DNA from: an uncultured bacterium
GTDB lineage: Bacteria > Cyanobacteriota > Vampirovibrionia > Gastranaerophilales > Gastranaerophilaceae
Length of the DNA: 64,000 bases
NCBI GenBank assembly: GCA_949298805.1
Contig: CASFXY010000002.1
Coordinates: forward strand, 62,001 to 126,000
Direction of reading: 5' to 3'
Both the position numbers and the translations under genes were made by a program. Numbering within the stretch: the first letter of the stretch is position 1; every line of letters begins with the position of its first letter. Below, in pieces: positions 43,697 to 53,738 of the stretch. The notes beneath the pieces are model-generated. The model was given only the letters and a program-made list of their open reading frames with translations, was not told the DNA's origin and made no database searches.

Positions 43697-46216
43697 ATGA
43701 GAGTACATGAACTCGCTAAAGAACTTAATACAACAGCAAAAGAGCTTATCGAAAAAGCCAATACGGAATTAGATATTGTCTTAAAATCTCACAGTGCTAC
43801 AGTGAGCGAAGCCAATATTGATAAAATTAGAGCACTGTACAATAAAAAAGATGAGAAAAAATCTAAGCCAAAAGCTTTTATAGTAAAAAAACAAAAAACA
43901 AAAGCTCAAGAAGAAGTGCAAAAAAGCGAGGAGGATAAAAAAGACACCCCCCTTCAAGAAAAAGAAGAAATAAAAGAAAACAGCGAACCAAAGCTAAAAT
44001 CAAGGCTTGAAATAGTTCGTCCCGCACCCAAAAAAGCACCTCAAACGCCTTCAAAACCTACGGCACCTGAAGCAAATGTAAAATCCGTAACATCTGCAAT
44101 ACAAAAAAAACCTGCGATAAATAAAATCGAAAATATACCGTCATTAACCAAAAAAAACTTTGCAAAGCCCGCCATAGAGGAAAATGCGCAGGACAAAACA
44201 AAAAAAGATGTACAAAAGCCTAAAAAACCTGCGGAACAACAATTCCCGCGAACTCCAATCAAACGTCACATAATTTCTCAAGATATTTATGCAAATCAGG
44301 ATTCGCGTAACAAAAAGAAAAAGAAAGAAAGAAGTTATAACAACAAAGAAGAAGAACAAGAAAGAATAAGCCTTGAAAAAGCTGTTCAGTCAAAACACAA
44401 AAAACATGTTCAAGAAACTCAAGCAATTGAAGAAGTAAAATCAGTGGTAATCAATCGACCAATGACAATTGGCGAATTGTCAGATAAAATCAAAAAAACA
44501 CCTGCCGAAATTATTAAATTTTTGATGATGCAAGGAATTATGGTTACCGTAAATTCTCCAATCGATGTCGAAACGGCAAAAAAAGCGGCAGAAAACTTTG
44601 AAATAGAAGTTTTGGAAGAAGACCTTGAAGCCTTCATTGAAGAAGAAACAATGAAAGAAGAAAAAAACAAATATCTTCTTAATGCAGATGAAAGCATGCT
44701 GATAAAACGTGCGCCGGTTGTGACAATCATGGGTCATGTCGACCATGGAAAAACAACCCTGCTTGACTCCATAAGGGCATCTAAACATAAAATTGTATCA
44801 ACCGAAGTTGGTGGCATAACACAGAGCATTGGCGCGTACACCGTTTGGCTTGATGACAGAAAAATTGTATTTATCGACACTCCGGGGCACGAAGCATTTA
44901 CACAGATGAGAGCACGCGGCGCTCAATCAACAGATATAGCAATTCTTGTTGTAGCTGCCGACGATGGAGTAATGCCACAAACCGTTGAGGCAATAAACCA
45001 TGCAAAATCTGCAAATGTACCCATAATAATTGCCGTAAATAAAATGGACAAACCTGATGCAGACCCTGATAGGGTACTTCAGCAATTAACCGAACATGGG
45101 CTTGTGCCTGAAAAATGGGGCGGGGACACAATTTGTGTTAATGTTTCAGCACTTCAAAAAACAGGTATAGATGAACTTTTGGAATATATACTACTTGTTG
45201 CAGATATGCAAGAATTGAAAGCTGTTGAAAAATGCCCTGCAACTGGTGTAATCATTGAAGCTAATTTGGATAAAGGCAAGGGACCTGTCGCAACAATGCT
45301 TGTTCAAAACGGAACACTTAAAATCGGAGATGCCATTGTTGTAGGAACAGTAGGCGGTAAAGTCCGCGCTTTACTGGATGACTCGGGAAGACGTGTAAAA
45401 AGTGCCGGACCGTCAACTCCTGTTGAAATCCTTGGTCTAAATGAAGTACCACAGGCAGGAGATACTTTTGAAGCTGTAGAAAACGAAAAAATCATGCGTC
45501 AAATAGTGCAAGAACGCAAACAAAAAGAACGTTCCAGCAGGTTAGAAGCAATGACGGCAGCGCATGTTAAAAAAGAAACATTAAATAATGATGAAATTAA
45601 GAACTTGAATTTAATTATAAAAGCAAACACTCATGGCTCTGCAGAAGCTGTTTCACAAGCAATTCAAAATGTAAAATCAACGAAAATAATACCTAAAATC
45701 ATTCATGTTGGCGTAGGTGACATTTCTGAAGCTGATGTTATGCTTGCCTCTGCATCCGGTGCAATTATTATGGGTTTCACCGTAAAAGAAGATGCAAATG
45801 CGCTTTTAGCAGCAGATAAAGAAAAAGTGCAAATAAAAAAATATGAAATAATCTATCAGGTACTTGAAGACGTCGAAAAAACAATGTTATCACTGCTTGA
45901 ACCTGAAATTGAAGAAATCGAGCTCGGCAAAGCGGAAGTCAGACAAGTATTTACAGTAGGCAAAACAAACCGTATTGCAGGATGTTATGTGCTGGAAGGT
46001 AAAATTGTACGCTCAAAAACAGCCGTGTTAATCAGAAACGGTGAACAAATATTTAAAGGCGAAATTGACCAGCTTAAACGCTTTAAAGACGACGTAAAAG
46101 AAGTTGCTACGGGATTTGAATGCGGTATATCATTTGCAAAATTTAATGATATTCAAGAAGGCGACATTATTGAAGTTTCAACAACAAAAGAAGTTGAAAG
46201 AGTGACTTTGGTATAG
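43697..46216 (+). CDS. infB: Translation initiation factor IF-2
   Basis: 839 aa. A short N-terminal IF2_N domain ([21 protein letters not shown]), a Lys/Pro/Glu-rich linker (about 50-245), a second IF2_N (about 255-300), then the G domain with [31 protein letters not shown] and NKMDK, and the C-terminal domains ending in VERVTLV. nusA and ylxR, usual upstream partners, are absent; rbfA and truB follow. Confidence 0.97.
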   Translation: MRVHELAKELNTTAKELIEKANTELDIVLKSHSATVSEANIDKIRALYNKKDEKKSKPKAFIVKKQKTKAQEEVQKSEEDKKDTPLQEKEEIKENSEPKLKSRLEIVRPAPKKAPQTPSKPTAPEANVKSVTSAIQKKPAINKIENIPSLTKKNFAKPAIEENAQDKTKKDVQKPKKPAEQQFPRTPIKRHIISQDIYANQDSRNKKKKKERSYNNKEEEQERISLEKAVQSKHKKHVQETQAIEEVKSVVINRPMTIGELSDKIKKTPAEIIKFLMMQGIMVTVNSPIDVETAKKAAENFEIEVLEEDLEAFIEEETMKEEKNKYLLNADESMLIKRAPVVTIMGHVDHGKTTLLDSIRASKHKIVSTEVGGITQSIGAYTVWLDDRKIVFIDTPGHEAFTQMRARGAQSTDIAILVVAADDGVMPQTVEAINHAKSANVPIIIAVNKMDKPDADPDRVLQQLTEHGLVPEKWGGDTICVNVSALQKTGIDELLEYILLVADMQELKAVEKCPATGVIIEANLDKGKGPVATMLVQNGTLKIGDAIVVGTVGGKVRALLDDSGRRVKSAGPSTPVEILGLNEVPQAGDTFEAVENEKIMRQIVQERKQKERSSRLEAMTAAHVKKETLNNDEIKNLNLIIKANTHGSAEAVSQAIQNVKSTKIIPKIIHVGVGDISEADVMLASASGAIIMGFTVKEDANALLAADKEKVQIKKYEIIYQVLEDVEKTMLSLLEPEIEEIELGKAEVRQVFTVGKTNRIAGCYVLEGKIVRSKTAVLIRNGEQIFKGEIDQLKRFKDDVKEVATGFECGISFAKFNDIQEGDIIEVSTTKEVERVTLV

Positions 46217-46226
46217 GAAAATAAAA

Positions 46227-46580
46227 ATGTCTTTAAGAAATGAAAGAGTTAGAAAAGCATTAATGCGCGAAATTTCAGACATTTTGCGCACCGAAATAAA
46301 AGACCCGAAAATTGCAGGTATTGTATCAATAACGGATGTAGACGTTTCACCGGACAACTCCGCAGCAAGAGTTTTCTATAGTGTCTTTGGTGACGAAAAA
46401 ACAAAAGAAGAAACAAAAGCTGCACTTGAAAAAGATACACCAAGGATACGCCATGCCGTAGGACAAAGAATAAGGCTAAGACACACACCTTCGCTATTAT
46501 TTATATTAGATGAATCTCTTGAGAGAGGCGCAAAAATAACCGAGCTCATAGATAAAATTTCTCGCGGAGAGATAAAATAG
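46227..46580 (+). CDS. rbfA: Ribosome-binding factor A
   Basis: 117 aa KH-fold 30S maturation factor. RNERVRKALMREISDIL, VSITDVDVSPDNSAARVFYSVFGD and LRHTPSLLFILDESLERGAKI are conserved RbfA segments. It lies between infB and truB, with gaps of 10 and 6 bp. Confidence 0.96.
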   Translation: MSLRNERVRKALMREISDILRTEIKDPKIAGIVSITDVDVSPDNSAARVFYSVFGDEKTKEETKAALEKDTPRIRHAVGQRIRLRHTPSLLFILDESLERGAKITELIDKISRGEIK

Positions 46581-46586
46581 GGCTCT

Positions 46587-47435
46587 ATGTATTTTTTAAA
46601 TATTTGCAAGGAAAAAGGGGATACATCTTTTGATGTCATACGCAAATTAAGAAAAATTTTAAACATAAAAAAAATTGGGCATTCAGGTACGCTCGACCCG
46701 CTTGCGCAAGGAGTATTGCAAGTTGCAGTCGGAAATGCATCAAGGCTGCTTGAATATCTTGAAGATGACAAAGAATATATTGCTGAAATAAAATTTGGAT
46801 ACACATCGGAAACTTTTGATGAAGAAGGTGCAAAAACTTTTATTAAAATTCCTGATTTTAATAAAGAAAAGCTAATGCACGCACTTGCAAGCTTTAAAGG
46901 TAAAATCTTGCAAATTCCCCCAAAGTTTTCCGCAATAAAAATAAACGGAAAAAAATTGTGCGACTTGGCTCGAAACAATAAAGAAATTCCGCACATTAAA
47001 CCAAGAGAGGTTCAAATTTTTAAAATAGAACTTTTAAATTTCTTACCACCTGATTATGCAAAAATACAAATTCATTGCTCAAAAGGTACATATATTCGCT
47101 CGCTTGTGCATAATTTAGGGCAAAACCTTGGCTGTGGTGCATATATGAGCGATTTAATAAGGACAAGGGCAGGAAATTTCACGTTGGAAAATTCAGTAGA
47201 ATTATCTCCTGAGATTGAAAAAAATGCCCTTAATCCCGTTGATGTTTTAAATCTTAACAAAATTGAAATAAATGCAGATGAATACAAAAAAGTCATAAAC
47301 GGCAATCCGCTTACCTGTTTATTGGAAAAAACAAATAATAAAAAATTTATGTTGATTTTTAACAACAGACTTGTTTCAATTGCAAATTTATCGGATAATA
47401 TATTAAAAATGGAAAAAGTTTTTAAAGCGGAGTAG
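46587..47435 (+). CDS. truB: tRNA pseudouridine(55) synthase
   Basis: 282 aa. Makes pseudouridine 55 in the T-loop of tRNAs. The catalytic Asp is in GHSGTLDPLAQGVLQVAVG; KEYIAEIKFGYTSETFDEEG, PPKFSAIKINGKK and CSKGTYIRSLVHNLG are conserved TruB segments. A reduced C-terminal domain is present. It follows rbfA by six bases. Confidence 0.96.
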   Translation: MYFLNICKEKGDTSFDVIRKLRKILNIKKIGHSGTLDPLAQGVLQVAVGNASRLLEYLEDDKEYIAEIKFGYTSETFDEEGAKTFIKIPDFNKEKLMHALASFKGKILQIPPKFSAIKINGKKLCDLARNNKEIPHIKPREVQIFKIELLNFLPPDYAKIQIHCSKGTYIRSLVHNLGQNLGCGAYMSDLIRTRAGNFTLENSVELSPEIEKNALNPVDVLNLNKIEINADEYKKVINGNPLTCLLEKTNNKKFMLIFNNRLVSIANLSDNILKMEKVFKAE

Positions 47436-47438
47436 AAA

Positions 47439-48008
47439 ATGGGTGTTTTTATAAGAACGTTAATTATATGCCTTATAATTTGCGCAGGGTATTACTTTTA
47501 TGTATTTTTGGGCAAAGAAAGTTATCATGCGCTTGACACAAACAAAACCACAGTCAGTCAAAAAACGGATAAATATGAAAAATCGGAAAACATCCGCAAG
47601 GAAGAAAATTTAAAACCTCAAATGCAAAAAATGAAAATATGTTTTATGAGTGATGAAAATACAGTACACTATGTTCAAAGGGAAACCGAAAATGCTACTC
47701 TTGAGGCTGCAATTGAAGAACTCTTAAAAGGTCCGACAAAATACGAAACAGCGCGCGGTGTATACTCGGAAATTCCATCAGATGTAAAACTTATGTGGGT
47801 TAAAGATGAAAATGGCAAAATAATTGTAAATCTGACTCGCAACTTTGAATACGGCGGAGGAACAAAAAGTATTCAAAACAGGATAAAACAAATTAAATTA
47901 ACCGTAGATTCTTTTAATACAAATAAACCGGTTTACCTTTATTTGGATGGCAAACAGGTTGAATATATGGGCGGCGAAGGTATTTACATAGAGCAGCCCC
48001 TTAATTAG
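47439..48008 (+). CDS. GerMN-domain membrane-anchored protein
   Basis: 189 aa. An N-terminal membrane anchor (about 5-24, RTLIICLIICAGYYFYVFLG), a polar linker, then a GerMN domain (about 70-185) with ATLEAAIEELLKGPTKYETARGVYSEIP, VNLTRNF and KPVYLYLDGKQVEY. GerMN domains occur in the GerM spore protein and in envelope lipoproteins of non-sporulating bacteria; an extracytoplasmic binding role is likely. The last eight bases overlap the convergent fucosyltransferase gene. Confidence 0.85.
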   Translation: MGVFIRTLIICLIICAGYYFYVFLGKESYHALDTNKTTVSQKTDKYEKSENIRKEENLKPQMQKMKICFMSDENTVHYVQRETENATLEAAIEELLKGPTKYETARGVYSEIPSDVKLMWVKDENGKIIVNLTRNFEYGGGTKSIQNRIKQIKLTVDSFNTNKPVYLYLDGKQVEYMGGEGIYIEQPLN

Positions 48009-48840
48009 ATATTTTAATCTTTACCCAATTATTTGGTACTACATCTTTATCGTTAACTCTTGCCTCTTTTGTGTACCATCTTGAGGGCGCAGCAACAATT
48101 TTATCCGGATTTTTATTAAGCCATGCTGCCCACCAAGAAAAAGAGGAATTTGCAACAATATTGTGTTTACATTCGGACATAAAATACATATCCTCTTGCC
48201 AGTTTGCAGTATCGGCAAAAACAAAATCATAGCCGTCAGGCAGAAACTCCTTGGAACCCTCAATATCATCAGAAAAAACAAAAAGCTTTGGATTTGTAAT
48301 ATTCTTGCACATATACTTTATAGCATTTGTATAATAGTCCTTTTTGCATACAAAATGAATTCGTTTGTTTGTTTCATTAGTAATATAATCCCCCAAGCGA
48401 AGATTAACACAAACTGCATTTGAATTTTTGATATCTTGCAGAAGATTGTGATTAACAATAAAACTTTTATCTCTAAATTCAAACAAAGAAAGTATTTCAT
48501 CTCTCATGCAAGAAAAATATTTTTCACTCTGCCAAAAACCTTTTAAATAAGCACTACCTTTTATATTTAACAATTTAGGATTAAAAGTTTTACTTTTATC
48601 CTTATATAATATTTTTTTGAAAAAATGCTTACGATTTAAAATTTCACAATCCTCTTGATTTGCAATTTTAATATCAAATCCGAATTTATTTAATTCAAAA
48701 TTTCTAACCTTATAATTTTCGTATGAAGATAAATCAATATACAAATCTTGCCCATGGAGCAAAGAAATAGTATAACCTAGGGCGTACTGAAACATTTGAT
48801 TTCCTGCACCACCTATTAAATTTACAATAATCTTATCCAT
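48001..48840 (-). CDS. Glycosyltransferase family 11 (alpha-1,2-fucosyltransferase-like)
   Basis: 279 aa. The opening IIVNLIGGAGNQMFQYALGYTIS is the GT11 N-terminal motif. The nucleotide-binding motif, usually HxRRGDY, appears as VNLRLGDYI, with the first His and the second Arg replaced; FSDDIEGSKEFL and NSSFSWWAAWLN near the C-terminus are well conserved. It would add fucose to a galactoside, probably on a surface glycan, as gut bacteria often do. It is downstream of the LuxR gene (28 bp gap) and near the phosphonoglycan operon. GDP-fucose genes are not in the window. Confidence 0.88.
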   Translation of the reverse strand: MDKIIVNLIGGAGNQMFQYALGYTISLLHGQDLYIDLSSYENYKVRNFELNKFGFDIKIANQEDCEILNRKHFFKKILYKDKSKTFNPKLLNIKGSAYLKGFWQSEKYFSCMRDEILSLFEFRDKSFIVNHNLLQDIKNSNAVCVNLRLGDYITNETNKRIHFVCKKDYYTNAIKYMCKNITNPKLFVFSDDIEGSKEFLPDGYDFVFADTANWQEDMYFMSECKHNIVANSSFSWWAAWLNKNPDKIVAAPSRWYTKEARVNDKDVVPNNWVKIKISN

Positions 48841-48868
48841 ATTTAAAATTTATCATAAATTTTAAAAA

Positions 48869-49594
48869 TTAAACAGTGGAATTAAGTTTGAACTCTAAAA
48901 TCTTGCTTTGCAATTTTAAAATAGCCTCATGCTTGGTTGAAACACCCAGTTTTTTATAAATATGCGACATGTGCATCTTTACAGTGTCATTTGAAATGTG
49001 CAATTTTCGCGCTACATCTGAATATCTCGAAGAATCGGACATGACAGATGCAACTTCAAGTTCACGCTTTGTAAGACTGAATTGTTCGGCAACAGGCTTA
49101 TCAAAATGGCAGGGCTTAAGCTTATCGTTCATTGCATTTATAACCCTATATATAAACTTGTTGAGCCTTTTATCGTAACTTGCGCCGTAATTTATAATCT
49201 CGTCGATAGCATTAGCAACACTTTCAAAAGAATCGGAATAAGATAAATAGCCAACAACACCGGCATTCACAGCCTTTATAAAATCATTTTCATCTAAATC
49301 ATCCGTAACGATAAGCAATTTCATTAATGGAAAATCATTTCTAATTTTAAAAATATATTCATAAAAATTTTCACAAGGTTGAAATGAAGATAAAACTAGT
49401 ATATTGGGGGAAAAGATAGAAATTTTTTCATAAAAGTCATAATATTGCGATTCGCCGATAATCATATATTTGCCGCAAAGCCTTAAAGAATTTCGGAGTT
49501 TAGTGCGGTTAATAACATTATTGTCGACGATAAAAATTGTTTTTTTCTCGCTTATTCCTTTTGCGCGAGAGGCTTTTTCGGCAGAAATTATCAT
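48869..49594 (-). CDS. LuxR/NarL-type response regulator with degenerate receiver
   Basis: 241 aa. N-terminal receiver-like domain (about 18-140) begins TIFIVDNNVINR, but the phospho-acceptor position normally in LLDLxMP reads LVLSSFQP and the later conserved Lys (GYLLK) reads GYLSYSD; the Thr in LLIVTDD is kept. The C-terminal helix-turn-helix (about 168-232, FSLTKRELEVASVMSDS...NDTVKMHMSHIYKKLGV) is intact. It may act without phosphorylation. It is transcribed in the same direction as the phosphonoglycan operon, 223 bp downstream, and could regulate it; that is inference. Confidence 0.88.
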   Translation of the reverse strand: MIISAEKASRAKGISEKKTIFIVDNNVINRTKLRNSLRLCGKYMIIGESQYYDFYEKISIFSPNILVLSSFQPCENFYEYIFKIRNDFPLMKLLIVTDDLDENDFIKAVNAGVVGYLSYSDSFESVANAIDEIINYGASYDKRLNKFIYRVINAMNDKLKPCHFDKPVAEQFSLTKRELEVASVMSDSSRYSDVARKLHISNDTVKMHMSHIYKKLGVSTKHEAILKLQSKILEFKLNSTV

Positions 49595-49758
49595 ATAAAT
49601 ACCTTATTCATACAAATTATAGTTACATGTAAATAAAATTTATAGATAAATAAATTTGACATATAAATTATAATTTTATAAATAAAATTGTTAAAGAGTT
49701 CCAAAAAACGCTTGGCAAGCAAATTTTAAGGTTTACATAACTTAATGTAAAAGAACAC

Positions 49759-49791
49759 ATGGTTTGATTTCTTGTTACAGATGGTTTGATT
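49759..49791. repeat. Pair of 11-bp direct repeats, 22-bp period
   Basis: ATGGTTTGATT occurs at 49759-49769 and 49781-49791, exactly two helical turns apart, in the 223-bp gap between the LuxR gene and the last gene of the phosphonoglycan operon. Such spacing suits a dimeric DNA-binding protein; a recombination scar is the other possibility. The rest of the gap (49595-49817) is AT-rich with several TATAAT-like boxes and no clear gene. Confidence 0.45.
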
Positions 49792-49817
49792 ATTTTGGGC
49801 AAAATGAATGTGAGATT

Positions 49818-50864
49818 TTAGCGATCTGTAATTTTACCAATCGGTATCTGAATTTTTATTGGTGACTTTAGTATAAGATCCTTTGTTATATATTTCCAAG
49901 CATGCTGTATCCAAAAGGAGTTTTCATCCTGAGCAATATATGTTTGATAAAATGCTATTAAATTAATATGTTTATTTGTATCATTTAAATAATTTTGCCC
50001 CCAGTCAATACAATTTGGTATATCAATAGAATCAGGTATATGAATTAATAACGCATTTTTTAATATTTTAGTTTTCTCTTTTAAAGAGGAATATTTTAAT
50101 AAATTTGAAACAGCATCATCCAACTTACTGCAAAAATTCTTTTCTTCATTCTTGTGGTATGGGCATATTGCATTAAAAATATAAGACATATTTTTATTAG
50201 CAAGATTTTCAGAACTCAGATTTTGAATTCTATAACAATATTGCTTGTCTTCATTTTTATTTATTATCTTTTGCCCATTATAAATAGATATATCCTTTAT
50301 AATTTGTTCTTCTAAGGAATTCCATACATCTGTTTCTGGGTAGTTTGTGAAAAAAATTGTTATATCAAAATTATTCACTTTATTTTTATGAAAAATATTT
50401 TTAATAATAGTCTCTATACTTTTTGATTTGTTTTCGAATTCAGTTTGTCTTTGCGAAACACCAAAACTTTTGAAAGACCAGTTCATTTGAATATCATCAT
50501 ATTCAATTATCCCATCTACACCTGGTGTTCCTTTTGGCGTTGGGAACATTTTATAATTATTTTGAAAATAAGATAATGCGATAACTTCAAAACAATGCCC
50601 CTTGCAGGTATTTTTATCTTTACTTTTTATTTTATTTATTTGTTGATTAAGACAGGTTTTATTTATATTTTTTAAATTTTCAATAGCTTTTGACAAAATA
50701 TACAATTCTTGACTTGCAGAAATATCTGTTCGTTGCCATAATATCTGAATGGGGTTATCACCATTCTCTTGCAACCAATTGATATTCAACTCGGTTTCTA
50801 AAGTATTTAAACACGATTTCCACTCATCATCTGGCAAATTATCAATAGGTTTAATTTTCTTCAC
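49818..50864 (-). CDS. Putative PD-(D/E)XK-fold protein, unknown
   Basis: 348 aa, soluble, Asn/Lys/Ile-rich. Residues about 90-140 carry KGHCFEVIALSYF, then PGVDGIIEY and QMNWSFKSFG: the order E...D...(x)xK resembles a PD-(D/E)XK nuclease core, with Ser instead of the second acidic residue (SFK). The rest has no known motif; several Cys/His residues occur (YHKNEEKNFC). It follows the ABC exporter by two bases as last gene of the operon. It could be a nuclease-like defence component or an inactive fold; neither is proven. Confidence 0.55.
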   Translation of the reverse strand: MKKIKPIDNLPDDEWKSCLNTLETELNINWLQENGDNPIQILWQRTDISASQELYILSKAIENLKNINKTCLNQQINKIKSKDKNTCKGHCFEVIALSYFQNNYKMFPTPKGTPGVDGIIEYDDIQMNWSFKSFGVSQRQTEFENKSKSIETIIKNIFHKNKVNNFDITIFFTNYPETDVWNSLEEQIIKDISIYNGQKIINKNEDKQYCYRIQNLSSENLANKNMSYIFNAICPYHKNEEKNFCSKLDDAVSNLLKYSSLKEKTKILKNALLIHIPDSIDIPNCIDWGQNYLNDTNKHINLIAFYQTYIAQDENSFWIQHAWKYITKDLILKSPIKIQIPIGKITDR

Positions 50865-50866
50865 GA

Positions 50867-52633
50867 TTATATTACTATTTCCTGTTTTTTGAACTGCATA
50901 TCATAAAGAGCCTTGTATTGTCCATTTTCGATCGACATTAATTCGTCATGATTTCCGAGTTCTACAAGCTGACCTTCATTTATAACTGCAATTTTGTCGG
51001 CATTTCTTATTGTTGAAAGTCTGTGAGCGATGACAAATACTGTTTTATCTTTCATTAAATTATCAATAGCCTGTTGGACAATAGCCTCAGACTTATTATC
51101 TAATGCAGATGTTGCCTCGTCAAGTATTACTATAGGTGCGTTTTTGATAAACGCTCTCGCAATAGCAATTCTTTGTTTTTGACCACCTGAAAGCATCACC
51201 CCTCTTTCTCCGATATATGTTTCAATACCATCATCAAGAGTTGAGATAAATTCTTCTAAGCAGGCATTTTTTATAGCCGCATTTAATTCTTCTTCTGTCG
51301 CTTCAGGTTTACCCATCAAAATATTTTCTTTAATAGTACCTGCAAATAAAAAATTATCCTGAAGTACAATCGAAATATTATTTCTCAACGATTCTATTTT
51401 GTAATCTGCAATGTCTATATCATCAATTTTTATTTTACCTTGTTTTATCTTATAAAAGTGTGGAATCAGATTTACTATTGTGGATTTACCACCGCCGGAA
51501 TTTCCGACAAGAGCCATTGTTTCACCTTTATTTACGGTAAAGCTGATGTTTTTCAGTACAGGTACACCTTTTTTATATTCAAATGATACATCATCAAATA
51601 CAATATTATTTTTTAGCCCTGCAAATGTTAAAGCATCCGGTTTATCTACTATATAAGGCTTAGCATCGAGATTTTTCATAACTCTTTCTAAAGCTAACAT
51701 GGCGGTCTGCATTCCTTTAACATTCCCCCCAAGACCCTTAACCGGAGTATAAAGCATAATCAGAGCTGTAATAAATGAAACAAAATTCCCGCTTGAAATC
51801 GCTCCGGTTTGTATCAAATGACTTCCGTAACCAATAGCAAAACCAATACCAACAGACACTATTACGTGCATTAACGGAGATATACTTCCGGTTCTTTGCG
51901 TTATTTTAATTCTTAATCTAAAAAGATTATCTAACTGTTTAGCAAACTTTGAATTTTGGATATGATACAAATTATAGGCTTTTATCACCTTACTGCCGTT
52001 GTATGCCTCGTTGTATGAAGTAATGACAACAGCGTTCTCTGATTCAGATTTATTCGTGACGGATTTAATTCTATTTTTTACTCGGCTTAAAGGAATAATT
52101 GCAAGCCCAAGCATACAAATTGCTATAATTGATAATTGCCAGGAGTTATATATTAAGACTCCGATTAAAGATACAGACGAAAAAAATCTTGAAACAATCA
52201 TCCTTATACTGCCTAACAAACCATTGCAGGCTGTATCAGCATCGTTATTAAATCGTTTCAGACTATCCCCTGAAGTTTTTGTATCAAAATAAACAGAACT
52301 CTTATGCATTAATTTGTTATACAATGCTTTTTTTAGATCATTAGTGACTTTCATTGTCACCCAGTCATTTGTGTAAGTAGATGCATAGTTCAAAATCCCC
52401 TGCAACGAAGTAAAGGCAACAATTAAAATCGGGATATACCAGGGCGATTGCATAGTTTTTTCAACCATTACAATATCCATATAAGGTTTTAACGACAAGG
52501 CTATAACTGCATCTAAGCAGCCTATCGGAACTGCCAAGCCAAGAGCTACTAATGCTCTGCCCCAATATGGTTTTATGAATGGGAAAATTTTTATATAGTT
52601 ATTAATTGTTTCATTATTTTTTAATATATTCAT
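50867..52633 (-). CDS. MsbA-like ABC exporter (half-transporter with fused ATPase)
   Basis: 588 aa. Six membrane helices (about 18-320) followed by the nucleotide-binding domain with Walker A GNSGGGKST, signature MLSGGQKQR, Walker B IVILDEATSALD and H-loop IAHRLS. This family flips lipids or lipid-linked sugars or exports peptides. Within a glycan operon that lacks Wzx/Wzy-type proteins, export of a lipid-linked (phosphono)glycan is the likely role. It lies 18 bp after the LicD gene and two bases before the next gene. Confidence 0.92.
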   Translation of the reverse strand: MNILKNNETINNYIKIFPFIKPYWGRALVALGLAVPIGCLDAVIALSLKPYMDIVMVEKTMQSPWYIPILIVAFTSLQGILNYASTYTNDWVTMKVTNDLKKALYNKLMHKSSVYFDTKTSGDSLKRFNNDADTACNGLLGSIRMIVSRFFSSVSLIGVLIYNSWQLSIIAICMLGLAIIPLSRVKNRIKSVTNKSESENAVVITSYNEAYNGSKVIKAYNLYHIQNSKFAKQLDNLFRLRIKITQRTGSISPLMHVIVSVGIGFAIGYGSHLIQTGAISSGNFVSFITALIMLYTPVKGLGGNVKGMQTAMLALERVMKNLDAKPYIVDKPDALTFAGLKNNIVFDDVSFEYKKGVPVLKNISFTVNKGETMALVGNSGGGKSTIVNLIPHFYKIKQGKIKIDDIDIADYKIESLRNNISIVLQDNFLFAGTIKENILMGKPEATEEELNAAIKNACLEEFISTLDDGIETYIGERGVMLSGGQKQRIAIARAFIKNAPIVILDEATSALDNKSEAIVQQAIDNLMKDKTVFVIAHRLSTIRNADKIAVINEGQLVELGNHDELMSIENGQYKALYDMQFKKQEIVI

Positions 52634-52651
52634 CTATCCTTTCCTGATTAA

Positions 52652-53731
52652 TTAAATATTATTGTCTAAATCCACTCTATGACGACAATTATTAAGCATG
52701 AATGGGATTTTATTGTAGTTGTTATAAATTGTTTTTAAGTATTCGTGCGGATTGTTTGGAGAATAAAATTCTGTATTTTCAAATTTAATTTTCTTTAGTG
52801 GGAAAATATCTGATTTCCTTCGAATACCTTTAATTGAATAATAATAAAAATCAAAATTATCAATGCCAGGAGCAATACAATTACTATCTTTAACTATATC
52901 CTGATTTTTGTTAATTTCTTGATTGTATATAGCAAATGCTTGTCCAAATGTTATGTCTTTACCGACAATTTGTTCTTTTATTGAAAGGGTATATTTTGTA
53001 AGTGTATTTACATTATGAAAATCGTTATAATAATCTAAAGCAAAAAAATCACACACAACAAATTTTTCAGTCGTTCCTTTATAACATTTTAAAGAAGTTA
53101 ACCGCTGCAAAACGAATATTTGGTTTGGATATTGTTTGAAACATTCATTTAAATATTCCTTATACTTACTATTTATCCACTCAGAAGTATCAATATAAAT
53201 ATATTTTGATTTGAAATACTCTTTTAACTGTTCAAAATCTTTTCTCATTAAAGAGAAATCAACATCATCATCCCAAGGAATAAATCCACCATGTCTTACA
53301 GCCCCCAATAAAGTTCCATCATCCATAAAGGGAGTTAAGTTTGTATTTAACTCTATATCAGAGAGAATTTCTTTTGTGAATTCTAATTCTTCTAATTGAA
53401 TTTTTCTTATTTTGCCTTTTGCAGTATGAAAAGTTGCTGGATCAATATTTAAAATTATATTTTCAAAATTATTCTTATCATTATTAAAATCTTCAACCTT
53501 GTGTTTTTTAATTTTGCTTTTCTTTGTAAAATCATTTATGATATCTCCAAAGTTATAGTCTGAATACTTTGAGACCATTTTTAGCGTTTTTATAAATTGA
53601 TTATACATTTTGCCTTGGACATAATGCATTGTCACACCTAAGATACGATTAGTTACAACATAATCTTCTAAGGTTCTTTTTTGAAATATATGTTTAAGGT
53701 CTTCTTTATCTATCTTAAAATCTATCATCAT
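52652..53731 (-). CDS. LicD-family phospho/phosphonosugar transferase (first copy)
   Basis: 359 aa. The LicD core begins near residue 105 with LEFTKEILSDIELNTNLTPF and then [34 protein letters not shown], carrying the metal-binding Asp cluster. About 100 N-terminal residues before it are unique. LicD proteins transfer phosphocholine or related phospho-groups from CDP/CMP donors to glycans. With the CMP-phosphonate genes next to it, transfer of a phosphonate is likely. Only about 30% similar in reading to the second LicD at 58053, so they probably act at different sites. Confidence 0.9.
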   Translation of the reverse strand: MMIDFKIDKEDLKHIFQKRTLEDYVVTNRILGVTMHYVQGKMYNQFIKTLKMVSKYSDYNFGDIINDFTKKSKIKKHKVEDFNNDKNNFENIILNIDPATFHTAKGKIRKIQLEELEFTKEILSDIELNTNLTPFMDDGTLLGAVRHGGFIPWDDDVDFSLMRKDFEQLKEYFKSKYIYIDTSEWINSKYKEYLNECFKQYPNQIFVLQRLTSLKCYKGTTEKFVVCDFFALDYYNDFHNVNTLTKYTLSIKEQIVGKDITFGQAFAIYNQEINKNQDIVKDSNCIAPGIDNFDFYYYSIKGIRRKSDIFPLKKIKFENTEFYSPNNPHEYLKTIYNNYNKIPFMLNNCRHRVDLDNNI

Positions 53732-53738
53732 CCATTCC

